From positions 1 through 29,772 of the forward strand of contig CATILC010000232.1 of NCBI GenBank assembly GCA_949516455.1: DNA of 29,772 bases. The letters run 5' to 3'. The position numbers and the translations under genes are program-made. This document shows positions 24,509 to 29,772 of the stretch, piece by piece. The stretch comes from Flavobacteriia bacterium. GTDB lineage: Bacteria > Bacteroidota > Bacteroidia > Flavobacteriales > Schleiferiaceae. Numbering within the stretch: the stretch's first letter is position 1; every line of letters begins with the position of its first letter. Below the pieces are notes generated by a model. It saw nothing but the letters and a program-made list of their open reading frames with translations, was not told where the DNA came from and did no database searches.

Positions 24509-25651
24509 TCAGAGAAGATTCAGGAGTTCGTCCACATCGGGCAGATCGGCATGCGCCCATTTGCCGACCACTTTGCCTTCTTGCAAGAGCAGAACACCCG
24601 GATTGGAGCGCACCACTGTTTTCAAGGTGGTCTCGTCCATCATGGCCACGGGGAACTCCCACTGATGCGTACGCCGATATTCAGCGATGGTCTCTTCACT
24701 GCTCGCGCTGCCACCGATCACATCGATTCCTTGGGCCCCGCAGGCCTTCGCCAGACGTCCGATCGCGCTCAGTGCATCGGCATTGGCCGTTTCCAGTTTG
24801 CGGCTCACAATGAACAGAACCGAGGGAGCTGAGAGATAAGCCTCCGTGCGGTCTTCATCGTCGATCATGAATTCAAAATCGTGAATGGGTGGCTCATAGC
24901 CCTTTTTGATGAGCCTCTGTTCGGTCAGTTCGTCCTGTATGACCCACTCCGATCTTTTCCACCACTCATCTTCTATGTAGGCTTTGCTGTCCACCACCTG
25001 TAATTCCTCTGTCTGATCGTTTTTCAGTGTGTAGATCGTACCGTATTCGGTTGGATCGAGTCCACGCTCCTCAGCGCTCATCATTCCTTCTTTAATGCTC
25101 TTTCCCACTGCATAAGGGCGGAAATCTTTGAAAGGCAGGTGTTGCAATACACTGTTGGCCAACAGAGAGCAGCCGACCAAACACAGCAACAGTGTTCCTT
25201 CGATCCAGCGTTTTTGGGACAGGCGCTGTATATGGCGCTGGCCCAACCAGAGAATCAGAATGGCCAGGGACAAGATGACGTCCTTGTAGAAGCTCTGCCA
25301 AGGCGTAAGCGGGATGGCATCTCCAAAGCAACCGCAATCGGTCACCTTGTTGAAATAAGCCGAATAGAAGGTCAGGAAGGTGAAAAAGACGATCATCCCA
25401 CTGAGCAGCAATAGGGTGCCCTTTTTTTGATAACCGAGCAGCAATGCCACACCCAGCAGAACCTCGAGGATGATCACAAACAGCGCGAGTTGCAGGGTGA
25501 ATGGGTTCAGCCACTCCATATTGAGTACAGCGGGTGCGAAGTAATCGTGCAGTTTGAAGCTCAGGCCCATGGGGTCATTGAGTTTGACCAGACCTGAGAA
25601 TATGAACAAGCCTCCGACCAGAATGCGAATCAGTTGAGTGAGGTACTTCAT
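24509..25651 (-). CDS. DoxX/MauE-type membrane protein with thioredoxin-like tail (BT_3928-like)
   Basis: The protein has 380 residues. Residues 1-160 hold four or five membrane helices with LVGGLFIFSGLVKLNDPMGL, typical of DoxX, and VTDCGCFGDAIPLT, the CGCFG motif of MauE-type quinone-linked membrane proteins. A long soluble region follows from about residue 170 to 380. Its last part (PSVLFIVSRKLETANADAL then NPGVLLLQEGKVVGKWAH) resembles a thioredoxin fold but lacks a CxxC, so it is probably not a redox thiol enzyme itself. This matches the Bacteroidota BT_3928 family of unknown function. It overlaps the DUF1599 stop by four bases and ends directly before the permease start. Confidence 0.8.
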   Translation of the reverse strand: MKYLTQLIRILVGGLFIFSGLVKLNDPMGLSFKLHDYFAPAVLNMEWLNPFTLQLALFVIILEVLLGVALLLGYQKKGTLLLLSGMIVFFTFLTFYSAYFNKVTDCGCFGDAIPLTPWQSFYKDVILSLAILILWLGQRHIQRLSQKRWIEGTLLLCLVGCSLLANSVLQHLPFKDFRPYAVGKSIKEGMMSAEERGLDPTEYGTIYTLKNDQTEELQVVDSKAYIEDEWWKRSEWVIQDELTEQRLIKKGYEPPIHDFEFMIDDEDRTEAYLSAPSVLFIVSRKLETANADALSAIGRLAKACGAQGIDVIGGSASSEETIAEYRRTHQWEFPVAMMDETTLKTVVRSNPGVLLLQEGKVVGKWAHADLPDVDELLNLL

Positions 25652-26193
25652 AGGTTCTTCCAGTTGAGTTTGATCAGCGCAAATACGCCATAATTGACCA
25701 TGTCGCTGTAATTGGCTTCAATGCCTTCGGACACCAGGGTATGTCCGTCGTTGTCCTCGATCTGCTTGATGCGAAGGAGTTTTTGCAAGATGAGATCGGT
25801 CAGCGAGGAAATGCGCATATCCCTCCAGGCCTCTCCGTAGTCGTGGTTCTTGTTCTTCATCAGCTCCAGGCAATGTTCCGCAGCCTCGTCAAAACAGATG
25901 AGCGCTTCCTCCGTGTTGAGATCTGCCTCGTTGGAGACGCCCTTTCTGATCTGGATCAAAGCCATCAGGCAATAATTCACAATACCCACGTATTCGAGTT
26001 CTCTTTGGTCTTTCACCTTTTGCAAGCCCTTGTCTTCGATCGTGCGAAGGCGCTGTGCCTTGATAAAGATCTGATCGGTCAGGGACGGCAGCCTCAAAAT
26101 GCGCCACACACTTCCGTAGTCGTGGGCCTTTTTTGAGAAGAGGTTCCGGCAGCCGCTGATCACTTCCTGATACTGAATTTCGGTATCCGTCAT
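25648..26193 (-). CDS. DUF1599-domain protein with tandem repeat
   Basis: The protein has 181 residues. It is a tandem duplication: KKAHDYGSVWRILRLPSLTD at about residues 22-41 and KNHDYGEAWRDMRISSLTD at about 114-132, each followed by an RTIED/KQIED helix and a VNYCLMALI/VNYGVFALI segment. The HDYG..WR..R..SLTD signature identifies DUF1599, a Bacteroidota and phage family that has been linked by comparative genomics to nucleotide metabolism; no activity is established. It is soluble. It starts the leftward operon with the DoxX-like gene and diverges from folP over only 22 bases. Confidence 0.85.
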   Translation of the reverse strand: MTDTEIQYQEVISGCRNLFSKKAHDYGSVWRILRLPSLTDQIFIKAQRLRTIEDKGLQKVKDQRELEYVGIVNYCLMALIQIRKGVSNEADLNTEEALICFDEAAEHCLELMKNKNHDYGEAWRDMRISSLTDLILQKLLRIKQIEDNDGHTLVSEGIEANYSDMVNYGVFALIKLNWKNL

Positions 26194-26197
26194 TTTC

Positions 26198-26205
26198 TAC
26201 ATTTA
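26198..26205. promoter_or_regulatory. shared promoter-like octamer between DUF1599 gene and folP
   Basis: On the plus strand TACATTTA matches TAnnTTTG except the last base and lies 10 bases before the folP GTG. On the minus strand the same bases read TAAATGTA, two mismatches, ending four bases before the DUF1599 ATG. The intergenic gap is only 22 bases. Confidence 0.35.
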
Positions 26206-26215
26206 CCCTTGTCAA

Positions 26216-27079
26216 GTGGAGCGCCCGAAAGATACTTCATTCCGTACGTTGAACCTCGCCGGACAGCTCATGTCCTTTGCGCGAAGCCGGGTCATGGCCA
26301 TAGTCAATCTCACACCCGATTCCTTTTATGACGGAGGCCGCTGGGAGTTGCTCTCCGAAGGATTGCGAAAGGTGGAAAAACTGGTGGCGGAAGGCGCAGA
26401 TATTCTCGATCTCGGTGCCGCGAGCAGTCGGCCTGGGGCAAAGGAAGTTCCGATGGAACAGGAGTGGGACCGCCTAAAGGAGATCATTCCGGCCATTCGC
26501 AAACAATTTCCCGAAGTTCCCATCTCTGTGGATACCTGGCGGGCAGAGATCGCTGATCGTGCGCTGAATGAAGGCGTGGCCATGATCAATGACATATCTG
26601 CGGGTCAATTGGATCCCGGCTTGCTGGACGTTGTGGAGCGATGGAAGGTGCCTTATGTACTCATGCACATGCAGGGAAAGCCTGCCGATATGCAGGACGC
26701 ACCGAGCTATTCCAAGGTTGTGGATGAGCAGTTGTTTTGGTTCAGCCAACAACTGGATGCACTTGCTGAGCGGGGACTGAATGATGTGCTTTTGGACCCG
26801 GGCTTCGGCTTTGGGAAGACACTGGAGCACAATTATCAGATCCTGAATAACCTGGAGCGGTATCGCCTTTTCGAGAGGCCGATCATGGTGGGCTTGAGCA
26901 GGAAATCCATGGTGCAAAAAGTTTTGGATTGTGCGGCCGAAGACGCATTGAACGGCAGCACCGTACTTCATACGCTGGCCCTGCTCAAAGGAGCCGATCT
27001 TCTTCGGGTGCACGATGTGCGCGAAGCACGAGAGGCGATCGCTTTGGTGGAGAAATACGAACTTCCCGTCCGTGATTGA
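26216..27079 (+). CDS. folP: dihydropteroate synthase
   Basis: The 287-residue protein has the family motifs in order: VNLTPDSFYDGG (about 25-36, pterin loop 1), DLGAASSRPGA (loop 2), ISVDTWRAEIA, INDISAG, MHMQGKPADMQ, LDPGFGFGK, VGLSRKSMV and the closing VHDVREAREA. It joins 4-aminobenzoate to hydroxymethyl-dihydropterin diphosphate in folate synthesis. I keep the GTG at 26216 because the conserved N-terminal TLNLAGQ segment lies well before the first plausible internal ATG. A TTG at 26249 is an alternative. Its 3' end overlaps cdaA by 8 bases. Confidence 0.95.
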   Translation: MERPKDTSFRTLNLAGQLMSFARSRVMAIVNLTPDSFYDGGRWELLSEGLRKVEKLVAEGADILDLGAASSRPGAKEVPMEQEWDRLKEIIPAIRKQFPEVPISVDTWRAEIADRALNEGVAMINDISAGQLDPGLLDVVERWKVPYVLMHMQGKPADMQDAPSYSKVVDEQLFWFSQQLDALAERGLNDVLLDPGFGFGKTLEHNYQILNNLERYRLFERPIMVGLSRKSMVQKVLDCAAEDALNGSTVLHTLALLKGADLLRVHDVREAREAIALVEKYELPVRD

Positions 27080-27851
27080 CCTGCTTGAATTCCGATTGAT
27101 CGATCTGCTGGACATTTTGCTCCTGGCCTTTCTGCTGTATCAGCTCTACAGGCTGCTGAAGGGAACGGTCGCCATCAACATCATGGTAGGTGTCGGAGCC
27201 ATCGTGGTCATTTGGCGCTTTCTCGAATTCCTCAACATGGATCTGGTGGGCAGCTTTCTCGGCGCCTTCATCGAGGTAGGGGTGATCGCACTGATCGTGG
27301 TTTTTCAGCAGGAAGTGCGCAAATTCCTTCTCTACGTGGGAACGACCGATCTGGGCAGGAGAAAAGGTTTGCCTGCCTGGTTGGGTTGGAACAGCAAGAC
27401 GCCACAAGACGAGGTAGACTTTGAACTGATCGCCGAGGCCTGCCGAAGTTTTGGACAGACGAAGACCGGCGCCATACTGGTGGTGGGTCGAAAAACAGGT
27501 CTCGGAAGTTTTGAGGCGACCGGAGAAGAATTGGAGGCCAAGCTCAGCATTCGCATGCTCGAAAGTATTTTCCAAAAAGAAAGTCCACTGCACGATGGAG
27601 CCGTTGTCATCTCTGGCGACCGAATCCGTTTTGCGCGCTGCATCCTTCCGGTCAGCGATGAGCAGAGTTTGCCGAGTCGAATGGGCATGCGGCACCGGGC
27701 AGGTCTTGGCCTGGCCGAACGGACAGATGCCCTGGTGGCCATTGTTTCGGAACAGACCGGGGACATTTCGCTGGCCTGCGATGGTCAATTGGAGAGCCGC
27801 CTGAGTCCGGAGGAATTGCAGGATCGCATGCGCTCCATCTACAACTCCTGA
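27072..27851 (+). CDS. cdaA: diadenylate cyclase CdaA
   Basis: The protein has 259 residues: three membrane helices (about 5-85, with ILLLAFLLYQLYRLLKGTVA), then the DAC domain with the DGA motif in SPLHDGAVVI (175-177) and the RHR motif in GMRHRAGLGLAE (207-209). It makes cyclic di-AMP from two ATP at the inner membrane. The GTG at 27072 gives the usual N-terminus (IDLLEFRLIDLLDI); an ATG further upstream would read far into folP. The start lies inside folP, so the two are translationally coupled. c-di-AMP controls potassium and osmotic balance in other phyla; the target here is unknown. corA follows with its own promoter. Confidence 0.94.
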   Translation: MIDLLEFRLIDLLDILLLAFLLYQLYRLLKGTVAINIMVGVGAIVVIWRFLEFLNMDLVGSFLGAFIEVGVIALIVVFQQEVRKFLLYVGTTDLGRRKGLPAWLGWNSKTPQDEVDFELIAEACRSFGQTKTGAILVVGRKTGLGSFEATGEELEAKLSIRMLESIFQKESPLHDGAVVISGDRIRFARCILPVSDEQSLPSRMGMRHRAGLGLAERTDALVAIVSEQTGDISLACDGQLESRLSPEELQDRMRSIYNS

Positions 27852-27877
27852 GTTTCCTCTAAAAAAGGAATTGGAGT
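27844..27877 (+). terminator. weak stem-loop after cdaA
   Basis: ACTCC (27844) can pair with GGAGT (27873) and TTCCT (27854) with AGGAA (27866) around a CTAAAAA loop. It spans the cdaA stop codon and has no T-run, so termination is uncertain. Confidence 0.25.
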
Positions 27878-27905
27878 GGCGTGTTTTCAAGAAGGTGGTC
27901 CTTAG

Positions 27906-27913
27906 TACTTTTG
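27906..27913 (+). promoter_or_regulatory. -7 element of corA, predicting a leaderless mRNA
   Basis: TACTTTTG is a perfect TAnnTTTG match ending four bases (GTCT) before the GTG start of corA. This is the third perfect match with identical spacing. Confidence 0.55.
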
Positions 27914-27917
27914 GTCT

Positions 27918-28868
27918 GTGCTGCGAGTTCACTACACAGAAGACGGGTTACTCAAGGAAACCCAGTCCATCGAAGAACTGAGAAAGCTCAGGCCTGAAGA
28001 TGTGGTGTGGCTGGACCTTTTGAAGGCGGATGGACAGGAGCATGATCTGGTCGAAGAGCTCTTTGGGGTGGATCTTTTCACCCGTCAGGAGGCGCAGGAG
28101 ATCGAGTCGAGTTCGCGTTACTCCGAAATGGATCGGATCATTTCGATCAACACCAATTTTCTTGTGCGCAAGAAGGAACGCTACAGCAATGAGCCAGTCT
28201 CGTTCATTTTGGGTGACGCATTCCTCATCACTCAGCGCACCCTCGAGCTCAAGACCTTTGACGATGCCCATCGCCGGGTCTCCCACGCTTCCCCGGCCCC
28301 GAACCTCAATTTCCGCCTGTTGACTGAGGTCTTTGAAACGCGCATCGATTTTGATGCAGATTTTCTCGAGGCCATTGCCCGGGACATAGCCGATCTCTCC
28401 AAAGAACTGACCGCAGAACGAAAGCTTCAGGACGATGTGCTCATCCGCATCAACCACCTGCAGGAAGTGACCATGCTCATACGGGTGAATATCGTCGACA
28501 AGCAACGCATCATTTCAAGCATTTTGAAGAGCCAGCTTTTTCCCGACGGGGAATACGCTAAAGTCCGAGTGATGATCAAGGACGTGGGATCTCTTTTGGA
28601 ACACACCCAATTCAATTTTGCCCGACTCGAATACCTGCAGAACACATTTTTGGGGCTGCTGGACACCGATCAAAGCAAGGTGATCAAGATCTTTACCGTA
28701 GTGACCGTGGTCTTCATGCCGCCCACCTTGATCGCCAGTTTGTATGGCATGAATTTTCAATATATGCCAGAGCTCAGCCACAAATGGGGCTATCCCTTTG
28801 CCCTGACCCTGATGCTTCTTTCCTCTCTGGGCACTCTGTACTATTTCAAGCGGAAGAACTGGCTCTGA
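27918..28868 (+). CDS. corA: CorA-family magnesium transporter
   Basis: The protein has 316 residues. The first 250 form the cytoplasmic funnel with long helices (TEVFETRIDFDADFLEAIAR). Two C-terminal membrane helices follow, with the GMN selectivity motif in SLYGMNFQYMPEL (277-279) and a basic end (YFKRKNWL). This is the CorA layout; magnesium and possibly cobalt pass through a pentamer in the inner membrane. The start is GTG, preceded by a perfect promoter element with a four-base spacer. It converges with the SIS gene with 5 bases between stops and no room for a terminator. Confidence 0.93.
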   Translation: MLRVHYTEDGLLKETQSIEELRKLRPEDVVWLDLLKADGQEHDLVEELFGVDLFTRQEAQEIESSSRYSEMDRIISINTNFLVRKKERYSNEPVSFILGDAFLITQRTLELKTFDDAHRRVSHASPAPNLNFRLLTEVFETRIDFDADFLEAIARDIADLSKELTAERKLQDDVLIRINHLQEVTMLIRVNIVDKQRIISSILKSQLFPDGEYAKVRVMIKDVGSLLEHTQFNFARLEYLQNTFLGLLDTDQSKVIKIFTVVTVVFMPPTLIASLYGMNFQYMPELSHKWGYPFALTLMLLSSLGTLYYFKRKNWL

Positions 28869-28873
28869 AGCGT

Positions 28874-29482
28874 TTAGCCAATGCGCTGATCGTATGTGGC
28901 ACCCATGCTCGGATCCGCCCCCATTAGGCGGTGCATGCAGATCTTTTTCACCATATTGAAAACGGCCATATGTACATCCTCGGTGACTTCCATGTCGCTG
29001 ACCTGTGCATGGATGACCAGGTCTGCACATTCTTTGAGCGCACCTCCGCCAAAGCCGCACATGCCAACGGTCATGGCCCCTTTGGAACGGGCGTATTTCA
29101 TCGCTTTCAGAACGTTTTCGCTGTTGCCGCTCCCTGAGATGCCGATCGCAAGATCACCTGGCTCGAGAAAATTTTTCATCGGTTCCAGGAAGATGTCCGA
29201 ATAGCCGATATCGTTGGCTATGGCCATCAGCGAGGGCATATTGTCATTCAGGCAGATCATCCGAAATCGCTTTTCCAGACCATAGGAGGCGCCTTTTAGA
29301 AAGTCGCCTGCCGCATGCGAGGCGGTCGCTCCGCTGCCGCCGTTGCCAAAGGTCAGGATGCGCTTGCCTTGCTCATGTGCATTGAGGAAGGCATCGGCCA
29401 GGCTGTTCACGGCCGAACTGTCGATGCTGTTCAAAGCGTCGATCAAAGCGGTTCGGTAGCTCTCGGGGCTGTGCAGGGTCAT
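28874..29482 (-). CDS. SIS-domain protein (GmhA/DiaA-like)
   Basis: The protein has 202 residues with one SIS sugar-isomerase fold. RILTFGNGGSGATASHAAGDF (about 41-61; FGNGGS phosphate loop) is the first phosphosugar-binding region, and DLAIGISGSGNSENVL is the second. It resembles D-sedoheptulose-7-phosphate isomerase (GmhA) and DiaA. Whether the catalytic residues of GmhA are kept cannot be judged by eye, so heptose synthesis is only one option. No other heptose gene is nearby. It begins 34 bases after the stop of the M3 peptidase and is probably in its transcript. Confidence 0.82.
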   Translation of the reverse strand: MTLHSPESYRTALIDALNSIDSSAVNSLADAFLNAHEQGKRILTFGNGGSGATASHAAGDFLKGASYGLEKRFRMICLNDNMPSLMAIANDIGYSDIFLEPMKNFLEPGDLAIGISGSGNSENVLKAMKYARSKGAMTVGMCGFGGGALKECADLVIHAQVSDMEVTEDVHMAVFNMVKKICMHRLMGADPSMGATYDQRIG

Positions 29483-29516
29483 AGTGGGAGGCTTTGGAGG
29501 GAGCGATTCTTTTATA

Positions 29517-29772
29517 TCAGTTCAATCCTTTCTTTTCGAGCAGGTAAGCGGGCTTGGGTTCTTGTCCGCGGAAAGCGATATACAGATCCATACTCGGTGC
29601 AGAGCCTCCTTTGCTGAGCATGGTGCGGAAGCGCTCGGCAGTGGCCCGGTCCAAAATGCCGTTCTCTTTAAAGGCTGCAAAGGCGTCGGCATCCAGAACC
29701 TCACTCCACAGATAGGAGTAATAGCCCGAGGCATAACCTCCGCCCCAGATATGGCCGAAATAGGTCGATCGG
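29517..29772 (-). CDS. M3-family metallopeptidase (peptidyl-dipeptidase), C-terminal fragment
   Basis: The frame runs off the right edge and 84 residues are visible. They read STYFGHIWGGGYASGYYSYL, then WSEVLDADAFAAF and RFRTMLSKGGSAPSMDLYIAFRG, which is the conserved C-terminal end of the Dcp/oligopeptidase A family (GGGY.AGYYSY.W, then LS+GGS and FRGR.P). The zinc site HExxH lies upstream, outside the window. These enzymes cut short peptides in the cytoplasm or periplasm; which one cannot be told without the N-terminus. Confidence 0.85.
   Translation of the reverse strand, partial: RSTYFGHIWGGGYASGYYSYLWSEVLDADAFAAFKENGILDRATAERFRTMLSKGGSAPSMDLYIAFRGQEPKPAYLLEKKGLN

Noticed and set aside
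23693..24832. 379-codon plus-strand open frame opposite the permease and DoxX-like genes
   Set aside because: It is antisense to two recognised genes; the product is Gln/His-rich and matches no family.
26985..27932. 315-codon minus-strand open frame opposite cdaA
   Set aside because: cdaA on the other strand has complete DGA and RHR motifs; this frame is low in recognisable content.
1..29772. CRISPR arrays, insertion sequences, prophage or integron features
   Set aside because: I found no regularly spaced repeats, transposase or integrase motifs, or inverted-repeat ends on either strand; the YopX-domain gene alone does not make a prophage.

Overview
The window looks like ordinary chromosome from a member of the Bacteroidota, most likely the Flavobacteriales or a close relative, with a moderate GC content for that group. 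Evidence: several copies of the Bacteroidota housekeeping promoter element TAnnTTTG; few Shine-Dalgarno sequences; a TonB-dependent receptor with an N-terminal carboxypeptidase-like regulatory domain; and typical Bacteroidota families and linkages (DUF1599, a DoxX/MauE-type membrane protein with a thioredoxin-like tail, folP-cdaA, holA next to an HsdR_N-type protein, zapA-6S RNA-rny). I see no insertion sequence, prophage, CRISPR array or rRNA operon. Genes are packed tightly on both strands.

Layout. 1-8.4 kb: the end of a DsbD-like thiol-disulfide protein, a YopX-domain protein, then a leftward run pheT - thiolase - NlpC/P60 peptidase - TrmH-type methyltransferase. rlmD and a phosphoribosyltransferase gene diverge from pheT and converge on aroK. 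8.9-10.7 kb: tRNA-Lys(TTT) and tRNA-Leu(GAG), then an alpha/beta hydrolase and a lipoprotein MsrB. 10.7-13.1 kb: a cell-division and RNA-decay locus with a small coiled-coil protein, zapA, a 6S RNA and rny. 13.1-19.9 kb, leftward: a TonB-dependent receptor, a large secreted endonuclease I/lamin-tail/FG-GAP protein, and a uridine phosphorylase-like enzyme. 19.9-23.5 kb: holA diverging from an HsdR_N-type protein, an RlmI-like methyltransferase and a GluQRS-like enzyme. 23.4-26.2 kb, leftward: DUF1599 protein, DoxX-like protein and an OppB-type permease as a tight operon. 26.2-29.8 kb: folP overlapping cdaA (c-di-AMP synthesis), corA, then leftward a SIS-domain protein and the end of an M3 peptidase.

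Themes. Translation and RNA metabolism dominate (pheT, rlmD, an RlmI-like and a TrmH-like methyltransferase, GluQRS, two tRNAs, 6S RNA, RNase Y). The most interesting signals are non-coding: a 6S RNA fold that I can pair by eye inside the zapA-rny gap, so that it lies in the leader of rny, and a repeated promoter geometry in which TAnnTTTG ends four bases before the start codon (rlmD, holA, corA and probably others), which predicts leaderless mRNAs. I found no clearly new defence or mobile system. The unusual proteins are the 1138-residue endonuclease with a seven-repeat FG-GAP region and the stand-alone YopX and HsdR_N-type proteins.
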